Of a stretch of DNA of 64,000 nt, positions 15,056-24,029 are shown in pieces. Within the stretch, counting starts at the first letter, position 1. Every line of letters starts with the position of its first letter. Both the position numbers and the translations under genes were made by a program. This stretch comes from Alistipes sp. (GTDB lineage: Bacteria > Bacteroidota > Bacteroidia > Bacteroidales > Rikenellaceae), in the NCBI GenBank assembly GCA_017437045.1, contig JAFSBY010000002.1, positions 62,001 through 126,000 of the forward strand. The letters run 5' to 3'. The notes below the pieces were generated by a model that did not search any database, had not been told where the DNA came from, and saw only the letters and a program-made list of their open reading frames with translations.

Positions 15056-16522
15056 TTACTGCGTGATCGGACGAATCGGATATCCGTCTTTACGGTCTTG
15101 CAGGGTGGTACCGATATACTTCTCCACGCACAAGAATCCGTCTGCATTGATATAATGCGAATCCTTCGAGGGGGTCGAAGCCCAATAACGCGCCGTCTGA
15201 TTCAAATCGGAGGGATAAGGATAAGTCGGGTGCGAAGGCATACGGCCGGCAGCAGGCAGGAAGATATAGTTGCCGTTAATTTTACTGGTCACCTTACAAC
15301 CGAGACTGCGACCCAAATAGGTCCACTCGAAGGTGCAGTTATCCAGCAACTCTTGGAAATGGGTCTTGGTGGGCATGCGCCATCCCTCGCCCCAATGAGC
15401 TGTTGCAGCATCGTAAGAGGTGCTTCCTGCAATACCGCTCATCCATTTGCCGCGCGCCTTGGTCTTCGGAGACTCCTTATCCAGAATCGGCGTCACTTCG
15501 GCCCATGCGAAATATTCGCCATGGTCTTCCGAGGAGGTGGCACCTACATTGCAGGTCGCCCATTTCGTTCCCGACGGTAGGCCTAAATCGACCCACTGAT
15601 GGCCGTTAAGTTCGCCTTGTGACGGCGTAGAGATCATATTCTTGGTAGCAGCTACGGGGCGAACGGCAAAGCCGTAAGAGCGTTCGGCCACACCCATCTC
15701 GCCCAAAGCCCCGCCGAAGTGATATTCGTGGGCACCATTATTCATTTGGTCGTCGAGTGGTGTCGAGGTCCAATACATACCGCAGCCACTCGCCTCTTGC
15801 AGCGAAGTGCCCTCCTTGGAGCCCGTAGCGGGCAGGAAGATCGATTGGTCGTTAACGCTGCTGGAAAGTTGAGCACCCCAACGGCCTCCCTTCTGCACAT
15901 AGCTCCAATTACAATAATGCACCAACTCATCAAACTCGGCCTTGGTCGGCATGCGCCAACCACTACCCCATTTTGCGGTGGCAACATCGCTGGCCTTATT
16001 ACCTGCGACATCATCCGCACTCTTCTTGTAATACTTACTATTCGAAGCCACATACGAACTTTTCACAGCCACCTCGCCCCACGCATAGTGTTTACCGGGC
16101 TGTTCGGGTGCCGCAGCATCCACATTGCAGGTAGCCCACAGCGTACCCGAAGGCAGCCCCAAATCGACCCATTCATGATTACCTTGCTTGCCCGTTAAGG
16201 CGAATTGCGGTTGCGTAGCACCTATCGTCGGCACGATGCTCTGCCTCGCTTTCGAAACGGGTGCTGGTGCTTGAGCTGCGGACTCAGGTTGTGCGGTTTG
16301 TGCCTGTTGCTGGGCAGCAGGTTGTGACGATATGGAGCCTTTCAATTGATCAACGCCTTTGTTCACGCTCTTTTCAGCACCTTTCTCTATCCCCCTTTCA
16401 ACGCCTTTGGTAACACCTCGTTCAATAGCCTTTCCTACTTTTTTAAGGAAACCCTGTGCGTTGGCATCGACAACACTTGCAGAGAGCAACAATGCAAATG
16501 CGATTAACAGATACTTTTTCAT
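15056..16522 (-). CDS. Secreted protein with two FISUMP-like domains
   Basis: 488 residues. Signal peptide MKKYLLIAFALLLSASVVDA. Residues about 25-60 are a run of KGVERGIEKGAEK-type repeats, probably helical, then an A/Q/P-rich linker. Two copies of a Fibrobacter-major-paralogous-like domain follow, starting HEWVDLGLPSGTLWATCNV (about 120) and HQWVDLGLPSGTKWATCNV (about 305); each contains GWRMPTK and a C-terminal YxIRP/FAVRP. Exported; these domains are common on Bacteroidales surfaces, function unproven. Own promoter and terminator. Confidence 0.75.
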   Translation of the reverse strand: MKKYLLIAFALLLSASVVDANAQGFLKKVGKAIERGVTKGVERGIEKGAEKSVNKGVDQLKGSISSQPAAQQQAQTAQPESAAQAPAPVSKARQSIVPTIGATQPQFALTGKQGNHEWVDLGLPSGTLWATCNVDAAAPEQPGKHYAWGEVAVKSSYVASNSKYYKKSADDVAGNKASDVATAKWGSGWRMPTKAEFDELVHYCNWSYVQKGGRWGAQLSSSVNDQSIFLPATGSKEGTSLQEASGCGMYWTSTPLDDQMNNGAHEYHFGGALGEMGVAERSYGFAVRPVAATKNMISTPSQGELNGHQWVDLGLPSGTKWATCNVGATSSEDHGEYFAWAEVTPILDKESPKTKARGKWMSGIAGSTSYDAATAHWGEGWRMPTKTHFQELLDNCTFEWTYLGRSLGCKVTSKINGNYIFLPAAGRMPSHPTYPYPSDLNQTARYWASTPSKDSHYINADGFLCVEKYIGTTLQDRKDGYPIRPITQ

Positions 16523-16545
16523 AGTAAAATTGGTTTATATAACAA

Positions 16546-16553
16546 CAAAGGTA
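16546..16553 (-). promoter_or_regulatory. -7 element for the FISUMP-like gene
   Basis: TACCTTTG on the minus strand, 23 bases before the start codon at 16522. Confidence 0.5.
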
Positions 16554-16833
16554 GTCATTTTATCTTTGACACCAAAGAGTTAGCGCATTTTTATTCTCCC
16601 CAAAGAGTGATAATAAGAAGCAAAAGCTTCATCCTGCCTATCTCGTAGTGCACCACCTTTACAAAAAGTTTGTTAATATATCACAGGTTGACACTAAAAC
16701 AATCTAACTTATTGGTAACCATTTCAATAGATGAGATTGTTCCCAGCTATATGTTTATTATTATTCTCTTAATAATTTCTTACTAATCTCTCTAATTCTC
16801 TATAAATCACCAAGTTAAATTATTTAACACGCA
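16554..16833. other. AT-rich intergenic region
   Basis: No gene seen. AT-rich sequence between the FISUMP-like gene promoter and the promoter at 16834. Confidence 0.4.
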
Positions 16834-16865
16834 TTTGGATATTATTGGAATGATTGGTATCTTTG
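16834..16865 (+). promoter_or_regulatory. Promoter of the truncated flavin reductase
   Basis: TTTG at 16834-16837, 20 bases, TATCTTTG at 16858-16865: a full match to the consensus. Confidence 0.65.
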
Positions 16866-16897
16866 TGGGATGCTGGGTGAGAGTTAGATGAAACTCC

Positions 16898-17314
16898 GTG
16901 TACACCTTTAGCATATTAATTAAAAACATCCTTGCCACCAAGGCCTTCACGGTGAGTGTGGCCACTGTGGAGCAGGTCGTGGCGTGCGACTATGTGGGCA
17001 TCGTGTCGGGGAATAAGGAGCCTGAGAAGTTTGCCAAGGCAGGCTTTACGGCCGTGCGCTCGGAGGTGGTCAATGCTCCACTTGTCAAGGAGTTGCCGTT
17101 GGCTTTGGAGTGCGAGATGGTGTCGTATGATGCGGAGAACAACCACCTGGTGGGTCGCATTGTGAATGTGAGTGCCGATGAGTCGATACTGACCGACGGT
17201 AAGATCGACTACCGCAAACTGCGCCCCATCACCTATGATCCCATCAACCACCACTATATCGAGCTTGGCGAGGTGGTCGGCAATGCTTTTGCGGATGGGA
17301 AACAGCTGAAGTAG
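16898..17314 (+). pseudogene. Flavin reductase-like protein lacking its N-terminus
   Basis: 138 codons from a GTG. From KNILATKAFTVSVATVEQVV to LGEVVGNAFADGK the sequence follows the flavoredoxin/flavin reductase domain (CDYVGIVSGN, RPITYDP). About 60 N-terminal residues carrying part of the FMN pocket are missing, and an in-frame stop lies just before the GTG. The upstream promoter and the terminator are intact, so an internal deletion near 16880-16900 is likely. Confidence 0.6.
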
Positions 17315-17337
17315 AGTAGGACCTGATCAGAGAACAA

Positions 17338-17375
17338 GGGGCTGTCTGAACAATATTTGTTAGACAGCCCCTTTT
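17338..17375 (+). terminator. Terminator
   Basis: GGGGCTGTCT and AGACAGCCCC with a T-run. It serves the truncated flavin reductase and probably also the convergent EamA gene. Confidence 0.8.
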
Positions 17376-17393
17376 GTAATCTGCTTTTTCTTA

Positions 17394-18284
17394 CTATCGC
17401 TTTGTGACCGAGATCATAAAGGTGACGGCCATGATGGCAATGCTGATGCCGGCAATGATGTGGAGGGTGAGAGGCTCCCCGAACATCAACGTTCCGATCA
17501 GAATGGCCGTGATGGGCTCAAAAACACCCAATACCGAAGCCTTGGTCGCGCCAATGTTGCGGGTGGCAATGGCAAGTGTTGCTGTGGAGACAATGGTCGG
17601 CAGCAGGGCCAAGCCCAGCAGGTTGAGCCAATCACTGCCGGTCGTAATCCCCGCTGTGATCGGGGCATCGGAGGTGGTGATTTGTCCCAAAAAGACCAAC
17701 GCACCGACCGAGAGTGCATAGAAGGTCAGCAGCGTGTTGGAGATCGAGGCAATCACCTTGCTGCGGTTGATGATGACGATAAAGAGGGCATAGACCAAGG
17801 CCGAACCCAAGGATAAGGCTACACCGAGCGGGTCAGAAGCCTCGCTGCCGCTGCCCTGGGTCATCAGCAGGACTCCGCCAAAGGTTGCACCAATGGCGAG
17901 CCATACGGGCCACGATGGCACGACGCGCAGAAAGACCATGATGATCGCCACCAGAACAGGGTAGAGGAAGACGAGTGTCGTGGCCAGCCCCGATGCGATG
18001 TAGTGGTAAGCCTCGAAGAGAAAGAGGCTGCTTGAGGTGTAGAGCAGTCCGAGCAGGAGCAGTACGCCGGCCTGTTTGGCTGAAATTCTAAACGACTGTT
18101 TGGTCAGCAGCAGGAATAGCCCGAGCAGTACGACCGCAAACAGATAGCGAAAAAAGAGGATCGACTCGATGGCTGCACCCTTGCGGATCAACGGCATGGC
18201 AAACAACGGATTGAGTCCGTAGGTGATGCCGGTAATGATGCCGGACGGATAACCTATTAGGGCATTTTTACTGAGCTTTTTCAT
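17394..18284 (-). CDS. EamA/DMT-family transporter
   Basis: 296 residues, ten predicted membrane helices in two EamA halves (about 8-140 and 155-290). Typical motifs are GLNPLFAMPLIRKG in helix 1 and the GE(P) before the last helix (FGEPLTLHIIAGISIA). Such inner-membrane carriers export metabolites or amino acids; substrate unknown. ATG 18284 (MKKLSKNAL) is preferred over the TTG at 18293. Single gene with promoter at 18308. Confidence 0.85.
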   Translation of the reverse strand: MKKLSKNALIGYPSGIITGITYGLNPLFAMPLIRKGAAIESILFFRYLFAVVLLGLFLLLTKQSFRISAKQAGVLLLLGLLYTSSSLFLFEAYHYIASGLATTLVFLYPVLVAIIMVFLRVVPSWPVWLAIGATFGGVLLMTQGSGSEASDPLGVALSLGSALVYALFIVIINRSKVIASISNTLLTFYALSVGALVFLGQITTSDAPITAGITTGSDWLNLLGLALLPTIVSTATLAIATRNIGATKASVLGVFEPITAILIGTLMFGEPLTLHIIAGISIAIMAVTFMISVTKR

Positions 18285-18307
18285 CGCGTGCAACCTCTTT
18301 TGGCCTG

Positions 18308-18315
18308 CAAAGATA
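18308..18315 (-). promoter_or_regulatory. -7 element for the EamA gene
   Basis: TATCTTTG on the minus strand, 24 bases before ATG 18284. Confidence 0.5.
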
Positions 18316-18415
18316 GTTGCAAAATCCGTACAATGGACACCCGACTGCCACGATTTTTGTGATAAATTAAGAATAGCCCCGGCGCATTCTTTCGGTGGCA
18401 GGATGGCTCATCGAG

Positions 18416-18454
18416 CACAAACGCCCCAACCGGTGTGTGGTCGGGGCGTTTGTG
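18416..18454 (-). terminator. Terminator of the fprA operon
   Basis: CACAAACGCCCC (18416-18427) pairs with GGGGCGTTTGTG (18443-18454), a perfect 12-bp stem 18 bases past the stop of the ketopantoate reductase-like gene. The T-run is weak. Confidence 0.6.
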
Positions 18455-18472
18455 TGTTGCGTGGTGATATCG

Positions 18473-19477
18473 CTACTCGAAATAGCAGATATTCTCGGCA
18501 CTCGGACGCAGCTCGCCGCGCTCGATGCGATGGATCACCTCCACGACGCGATCGTTCATCGGGGTGGGGCAGCCCACCTTGCGACCATAGGCCGAGACGG
18601 CTCCGTTGATGGCATCGACCTCGGTGAGTTTGCCCTTCTCGAGATCCTGCAACATGCTGGCTTTGAGCTTGGCATGCTTGCGGATGGCGATGGGGATGAT
18701 GAAGGAGGAGAAGGCCTTTTTGAGGCGATTCGTGTAGTCGAGCAGCTTGACAATATCCTTGCCTTGCACCGGCTCGATGCGGATGCCTCCGGCCTTGCAG
18801 ACGTCGATGCACTCCTTGATCAGGGCTTGTACCACTCGCCGCGAACGACGCGGGCCGGCCGCCTCACCAAACGTACAACCCAATACGGCACTCATGCCCG
18901 AGAAGGCGGCATTGATGAGCAGTTTGCTCCACCGCGTGCCGATGAAGTTCTCCTCGACCTCGACCCGACCCATCAGCTCCAATAAGGCCTTGACGCGGTC
19001 GAAATGCGGATGGCGTTGCGGGGTGATAGCTCCTAACGAGAAGGAGAGCGCATTGGGGCTGCTTGTCAGCTCACAAATGCCCGGCGCTTGCAGCGTGGCA
19101 CCCCAGGCTACGGTACATCCCAGCACACGCTCCTCGCCCAAAATTTCGGCAATCTGCATCTCGGGCAGACCATTCTGGAAGGTGACCAACACGCCATCCG
19201 GCGCGAGGTATCCCTTGAGCATCTCGACTACCTCGGCATTGTGCTGCTGCTTGGTCATCAAAAAGAGAATGTCGTACTGGCCACTCATTTTGTCTGGGGT
19301 ATAGGCCGTGACGGGTTGGGTGAATTGCACCGTTCCGACCACTTGCGCCCCCTTGCTTTGTAAGGCTTCGATGTGCGCCTGGTTGCGGTTGATGAGTTCT
19401 ATCTTCTCGCCGGCCTTGGTGATGTAGGCACCCAAAATGGTGCCTAACGATCCGGCTCCATAGATTGCTACGCGCAT
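18473..19477 (-). CDS. 2-dehydropantoate 2-reductase family protein (PanE/ApbA-like)
   Basis: 334 residues. N-terminal Rossmann loop GAGSLGTILG; TKQQHNAEV and VTFQNGLPE match the family, and SKLLINAAFSGMSAVLGC is the conserved catalytic-lysine region of the C-terminal helical domain. PanE reduces ketopantoate with NADPH for pantothenate/CoA, but many paralogues act on other keto acids; no other pantothenate gene lies nearby, so the true substrate is open. Third gene of the fprA-SDR-panE unit, 45 bases after the SDR. Confidence 0.75.
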   Translation of the reverse strand: MRVAIYGAGSLGTILGAYITKAGEKIELINRNQAHIEALQSKGAQVVGTVQFTQPVTAYTPDKMSGQYDILFLMTKQQHNAEVVEMLKGYLAPDGVLVTFQNGLPEMQIAEILGEERVLGCTVAWGATLQAPGICELTSSPNALSFSLGAITPQRHPHFDRVKALLELMGRVEVEENFIGTRWSKLLINAAFSGMSAVLGCTFGEAAGPRRSRRVVQALIKECIDVCKAGGIRIEPVQGKDIVKLLDYTNRLKKAFSSFIIPIAIRKHAKLKASMLQDLEKGKLTEVDAINGAVSAYGRKVGCPTPMNDRVVEVIHRIERGELRPSAENICYFE

Positions 19478-19522
19478 AAAATGCTTGATTTTAGAGGTTT
19501 CTTGTTGGGTTTTGATGCGTGG

Positions 19523-20287
19523 TTACTCTTCGGGGTAGATCATCTTTTTCGTCACACCGCCATCGACCGTGATGCACTGCCCGTTGATAAAGTCGCTCTT
19601 CGGGTCGCACAGAAACAGACACGTGCGCGCTATATCCTCGGCCCGTCCTACGCGCCCCGAGAGGTGAAACGCATGATCCTCGGCGCGGAGTTGCTCCTGC
19701 TCTTGGACGTGGATCCAACCCGGAGCAATGCAGTTTACGGTGATGTGATAGGGCGCGAGTGATACGGCCAACGCATGGGTGAGCGACCAGATACCCCCTT
19801 TCGAGGCGGCATAGGCCTCGGTGCCGGCCTCGCTTTGCAGGTAGCGGGTCGAGCAGAGGTTTACGATACGGCCATAGGGATTCGTTGCACCCATCTTCTC
19901 GCGGTGCATGGCGAGCAGCCGTGAGGTGATGAATACAGGGCGGAGATTGGTGTTGAGAATCAGCTCGAAGTGCTCGACCGTCGTAGCCGTGAGCGGCTCG
20001 AAGCCCCCAATGCCGACATTATTGACCAGCACGTCGAGGTCGCCCCATTCGTTGAGCAGGGTCTGCACAGCCCCCTCCAGGGCCTGCTTGTCGCAGACAT
20101 CGAGCTGAAAGAAACGGGCTCCGGTGGCTTGGGCTACCTCTTGGCCACGTTGTAGATCACAATCACAGAAGGCTACGCGATCGCCCTCGCGGACAAAGGC
20201 CTCAACAATTGCCTGTCCGATTCCGTGTCCGGCTCCCGTGACAAAGACGCGGCGCGGAGTGTTGGTTGCTGCTTGTGCGGTTTGCAT
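19523..20287 (-). CDS. Short-chain dehydrogenase/reductase (SDR)
   Basis: 254 residues. Cofactor loop TGAGHGIG (about 17-24), CDCDL after beta-2, NNVG, catalytic YAASK, and the C-terminal D-F-I-N-G-x-x-I-x-V-D-G-G of classical SDRs. The position after beta-2 is acidic (D), suggesting NAD(H) over NADP(H). Substrate unknown. It lies 21 bases after fprA and 45 bases before the panE-like gene. Confidence 0.8.
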   Translation of the reverse strand: MQTAQAATNTPRRVFVTGAGHGIGQAIVEAFVREGDRVAFCDCDLQRGQEVAQATGARFFQLDVCDKQALEGAVQTLLNEWGDLDVLVNNVGIGGFEPLTATTVEHFELILNTNLRPVFITSRLLAMHREKMGATNPYGRIVNLCSTRYLQSEAGTEAYAASKGGIWSLTHALAVSLAPYHITVNCIAPGWIHVQEQEQLRAEDHAFHLSGRVGRAEDIARTCLFLCDPKSDFINGQCITVDGGVTKKMIYPEE

Positions 20288-20308
20288 AGGTTTCGGTTGC
20301 TTTTTGTG

Positions 20309-21460
20309 TTAGGCCAGCAAGGCATCAGCCAATGCCTCTAACGCCGGCAGATCGGTCTGCTTCATGCGCGAACGGATCGTCACCATCGGCTCGACGATCT
20401 CCAACTCCTTCATCTCGGACAACATCGCCCGCATGACGCGACCGGCCGAGGGTGCCCATGAACCATTTTCGATGATACCGATACGACGCTTCTGGAAGCT
20501 CTTGATCTGCAAATGATGCAGGAAGTCGTGCATGGGGGTAAAGACGCCGGCATCGTACGACGAGGCGGCTACCACCAGACGGCTCATGCGGAAGGCATCT
20601 TCGACCGCCTCGGCCATGTCGTCGCGGCTCAAATCGGCCACCGAAACCTTTTTTGCACCCTTTTCGCGCAGCATCTCGGCTAAACGATGGGCTACGGCTG
20701 CCGTGCCGCCATGGATCGAAGCATAGGCGATAAAGACGCCATCGGTCTCCGGCTCGTAGCTGCTCCACGTGTTGTAAAGCCCTACGTAGTAATCGAGATT
20801 TTCGGTCAGCATCGGGCCGTGCAACGGATAGATGCAGGCCACGTCGAGGGCTGCCACTTTTTTGAGCAAGGCTTGTACCGGCTGGCCATATTTGCCACAG
20901 ATGTTGAAGTAGTAGCGACGTGCCTCGCAGGCCCACTCCTCTTCGTGAGCCAACGCACCGAATTTACCGAAGGCATCGGCCGAGAAAAGCACCTTGTCCT
21001 GCTGGTCGTAGCTGACCATCACCTCGGGCCAGTGGACCATCGGCGCCATCATAAAGGTAAGCGTATGTTTGCCCAGCGAGAGCGTGTCGCCCTCCTTGAC
21101 GCTGATCGTGTTGTGCGAAAAATCGACCTGCTCGAAGAATTGCGGCATCATCTGCACGGCACGTGCCGAGGCGACGATCTTCAGTTGCGGATAGTCGGCC
21201 AAGAGGGCTGCAATACCTCCGGCATGGTCGGGCTCCATGTGGTGCACGATCAGGTAGTCGGGTGTGCGACCATCGAGTGCCTTGTGCAAATTTTCGCGCC
21301 ACAGATCGTATTTGCGAGCATCGACCGAGTCCATGATGGCCACCTGCTCATCGAGAATCAGGAATGAATTGTAGGAGATTCCGTTCGGGATGATATATTG
21401 ACTCTCGAACAGATCCAGATCGGTGTCATCCACACCGATGTATTTGATATCGTTTGACAT
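20309..21460 (-). CDS. fprA: Flavodiiron protein (FprA, A-type flavoprotein)
   Basis: 383 residues. N-terminal beta-lactamase-like domain with the diiron ligands: HHMEPDH, the histidine in APMVHWPEVM, the aspartate in FSADAFGKFG and the histidine in YPLHGPM. A C-terminal flavodoxin domain begins FIAYASIHGGT (about 245) and binds FMN. Flavodiiron proteins reduce O2 to water or NO to N2O and protect anaerobes. First gene of a three-gene unit with promoter at 21490. Confidence 0.92.
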   Translation of the reverse strand: MSNDIKYIGVDDTDLDLFESQYIIPNGISYNSFLILDEQVAIMDSVDARKYDLWRENLHKALDGRTPDYLIVHHMEPDHAGGIAALLADYPQLKIVASARAVQMMPQFFEQVDFSHNTISVKEGDTLSLGKHTLTFMMAPMVHWPEVMVSYDQQDKVLFSADAFGKFGALAHEEEWACEARRYYFNICGKYGQPVQALLKKVAALDVACIYPLHGPMLTENLDYYVGLYNTWSSYEPETDGVFIAYASIHGGTAAVAHRLAEMLREKGAKKVSVADLSRDDMAEAVEDAFRMSRLVVAASSYDAGVFTPMHDFLHHLQIKSFQKRRIGIIENGSWAPSAGRVMRAMLSEMKELEIVEPMVTIRSRMKQTDLPALEALADALLA

Positions 21461-21489
21461 AACCGTTTATCTTTTGTAAATTCAACTTA

Positions 21490-21497
21490 CAAAGATA
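21490..21497 (-). promoter_or_regulatory. -7 element for fprA
   Basis: TATCTTTG on the minus strand, 29 bases before the fprA start codon. Confidence 0.5.
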
Positions 21498-21565
21498 CAA
21501 AAAATAGGACAAACTTCTTTTCCGTAGGTGCAAATTTATGTTGTAAGCGTCTCCTTAAACACAAA

Positions 21566-21595
21566 GACCGCCCGATTAGTGAAAATCGGACGGTC
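21566..21595 (-). terminator. Terminator of the large utilisation operon
   Basis: GACCGcCCGATT pairs with AATCGGaCGGTC around AGTGAA. It lies 70 bases past the last gene of the operon that starts at 39007. Confidence 0.6.
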
Positions 21596-21667
21596 TCAAC
21601 AACCAAATAACTTGGCACCATTTGGGATAGGTGGTGCCTACCTATGAAAAGTCATTTTTTTTGCGTG

Positions 21668-23095
21668 CTACTCCGTGAGCGGCCAATCGTCGGTGCGACA
21701 GGGTAGGGCAGGTATACCCAGCCAATTGCGCCAGTTTTGTCGCTCGGGATAGTTGTGGAAGGCATAGCGGATGGCTATAGGATCGGGTACATGGTCCGAC
21801 CACACCTCGATCTCGCCCGTGCGGCTATTGACCGCAGCACGGGCCTCGTGAAAACGTTTGTTGCCACCGGCAATCTCGAAGCCGTGGAGCGATCCTACGA
21901 CCGGTCCGAGGGGCGAGGTGGTTTTGATATAGGCGCGACCATCGCGGTACTCCACCTTGGCAATCGCCGGAGCCTCGGGCTCTAAACTCGACAGCGCGTA
22001 ATTGTGCTTCAGCGCCATTGTCGCTAACCGATCGCCGACCTGCTGTTTCTTGGCCGGATGGATGCAACCGCGGTCGCCTACGTCACCCGTCGGGATGAGT
22101 GCCGTGTGGGGCGTCGAGGCCATCATCTTGCTCACCTGCTCGACCCACGCAGCACGATCGAATTTCTGTTCGTTGTCGCGTCCGTAACGGTAGGGAGCTA
22201 ACTCCACGGCATAGAAGGCCATCTCGTTGTTACCCCATGCCGTGCGCCATGCTTGGATCATCGATCGCAAGAGTCGGGCATACGGCTCGGGATGGGCTAC
22301 ATTGGCACACCCCTGATACCAGATAAAACCGCGCGCCGCAAAACCCTCCATCGGGGCGATCATGCCGTTGTAGAGCAATGCTGGATGGTTTTTGGCAGAA
22401 TCGTTAATGGCAATAATAGCTGCCTTCTCCTCAGCCGAGATGGTGCGATTGATGGCCGCCTCGGGCATCCAGCCCAAGATCGACGTGCCACCCCATGCGC
22501 TACAGATCACCCCTACGGGTACCTTCAGCACGCTCTGCAGCCGACGGGCAAAGAGATAGGCCGTGGCGCTGAAATCGGGTGTCGAGACCACCGAAGCCTC
22601 CTTCCAACTACCCACCATCGTGCTCATCGGCTCTTTGGATGCCGCACGCTTGGTCATGAAGAGGCGTACCTGCTCATTCTCGGAGGAGAGGATCAGATCG
22701 AGGCTGTTCTCCACGGGTTGCGATTGGAAACCCTTCATCGGCATCTCCATGTTCGATTGGCCGGCAGCGATCCATACCTCACCGATGAGCACATCCTGTA
22801 GGACGATCTCGTCACCATCGTTGATGCGGATCTCATAAGGACCACCCGCTGTGGGGGTCTTGACCTTCACGGCCCAGCTGCCGTTGGCTACGGGTTTGGC
22901 CGAGTAGGTTTTGTTATCCCAGCTCGTGGTCAGCGTCACCTTCTCGCCTGATTCGGTTTTACCCCACAGACGTACAGTGGTTTGCTGTTGCAGCACCATG
23001 CCACTCGCAATGAAGGCGGGCAGCTGCACCTCCGCACGGATGCTCCATGCGAGGAGCACCACGCAGAGCGTCAGTAAATAGCGTAGTGATTTCAT
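21668..23095 (-). CDS. Sialate O-acetylesterase-like SGNH hydrolase
   Basis: 475 residues from ATG 23095; the longer frame from 23128 would overlap the upstream gene and put MCRIKLTFFSK before a clean signal peptide (MKSLRYLLTLCVVLLAWS). Block I GQSNMEMP holds the catalytic serine, AWGGTS and WYQGCAN are blocks III-like, and DRGCIHP holds the catalytic Asp/His. Usual relatives read WYQGE[SA]N; here a cysteine replaces the glutamate. The family removes acetyl groups from sialic acids or other sugars. Last gene of the operon, behind an N-acetylneuraminate-lyase-like gene, which supports a sialic-acid role. Confidence 0.8.
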   Translation of the reverse strand: MKSLRYLLTLCVVLLAWSIRAEVQLPAFIASGMVLQQQTTVRLWGKTESGEKVTLTTSWDNKTYSAKPVANGSWAVKVKTPTAGGPYEIRINDGDEIVLQDVLIGEVWIAAGQSNMEMPMKGFQSQPVENSLDLILSSENEQVRLFMTKRAASKEPMSTMVGSWKEASVVSTPDFSATAYLFARRLQSVLKVPVGVICSAWGGTSILGWMPEAAINRTISAEEKAAIIAINDSAKNHPALLYNGMIAPMEGFAARGFIWYQGCANVAHPEPYARLLRSMIQAWRTAWGNNEMAFYAVELAPYRYGRDNEQKFDRAAWVEQVSKMMASTPHTALIPTGDVGDRGCIHPAKKQQVGDRLATMALKHNYALSSLEPEAPAIAKVEYRDGRAYIKTTSPLGPVVGSLHGFEIAGGNKRFHEARAAVNSRTGEIEVWSDHVPDPIAIRYAFHNYPERQNWRNWLGIPALPCRTDDWPLTE

Positions 23096-23115
23096 CTTAC
23101 TGAAAAAAGTTAATT

Positions 23116-24027
23116 TTATCCGACACATTGAACTCCCAAAGCCTCCAACGCCTCGCGAATTTGCTGTCGCTCGGGACGCTCGAATTTGCGATATGGTTGT
23201 GCCAGATGGTCGTTGCAGATGCCCATCAGCGATAGGGCACTCTTGATCCCTTTGATGGCACTCGAGTCGTATTTACCCACGGTGTAAATCGTCGTGGCCA
23301 CCTGCATGATGCGCTCTTGCAGCTCGTGCATGCGCACTATGTTGCCTGTCTCGGCCGCCCGGAACATCTCGACGTAGAGTTCGGGAAACATATTGGCTCC
23401 GCCGTTTACGCCTCCGTCACCGCCCATCAATACGCACTCGCCGGTCATTTGTTCGGCTCCTACATAGAGCGAGAAATCCTCCCGTTTGCCCAGCAGGTGG
23501 AGCAGCGTCTTGAAGTAGGCAATATTGCACGAAGAGTCCTTCAGACCCACAATGTTCGGGTGGTCTGCCAATCGAGTAACCGTCTTGGGGTCGAGGAACA
23601 CCTTTACCATGGACGGCATATTGTAGAGGTAAAGCGGGAGCGGCACCGCATCGGCTAATGCTGTGAAGTACTCGATGAGCTCCTGCTGCGAAGGGGCAAA
23701 GTAGTAGGGCGAAGCGGCTACGAGTGCTTCGGCTCCACACTGCTTGGCATGCTCGGCCAAACGCAGACTTTCGGCCATCGACGTATCGGTAATGCCGACC
23801 CATACGGGCACACGACCGGCTACCTGCTTCAGTACCAACTCGACAAACTCGTAGCGCAGCTTGTAGGAGAGGCTTTGGGCCTCACCGGTCGATCCCAACA
23901 GGAAGAGGGCGTGTACACCACCCGCAATCATATGCTCTATGAGGCGGGTGGTGCCCTCCCGATCCAATTCCTCCTCTCCGATCAGCGGCGTGACCATCGG
24001 GGGAATGATGCCTCGGATTTTTTTCAT
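23116..24027 (-). CDS. DapA/NanA-family aldolase, N-acetylneuraminate lyase-like
   Basis: 303 residues, class I aldolase TIM barrel. GSTGE replaces the GTTGE of dihydrodipicolinate synthase and fits N-acetylneuraminate lyases; the Schiff-base lysine is in GLKDSS and the tyrosine in YNMPS. It would cleave a 2-keto-3-deoxy sugar acid such as sialic acid to pyruvate and a sugar. ATG 24027 is chosen; GTG at 24030 would overlap the stop of the upstream lipoprotein gene. A KDG-type aldolase is the alternative. Confidence 0.75.
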   Translation of the reverse strand: MKKIRGIIPPMVTPLIGEEELDREGTTRLIEHMIAGGVHALFLLGSTGEAQSLSYKLRYEFVELVLKQVAGRVPVWVGITDTSMAESLRLAEHAKQCGAEALVAASPYYFAPSQQELIEYFTALADAVPLPLYLYNMPSMVKVFLDPKTVTRLADHPNIVGLKDSSCNIAYFKTLLHLLGKREDFSLYVGAEQMTGECVLMGGDGGVNGGANMFPELYVEMFRAAETGNIVRMHELQERIMQVATTIYTVGKYDSSAIKGIKSALSLMGICNDHLAQPYRKFERPERQQIREALEALGVQCVG

Positions 24028-24029
24028 CA

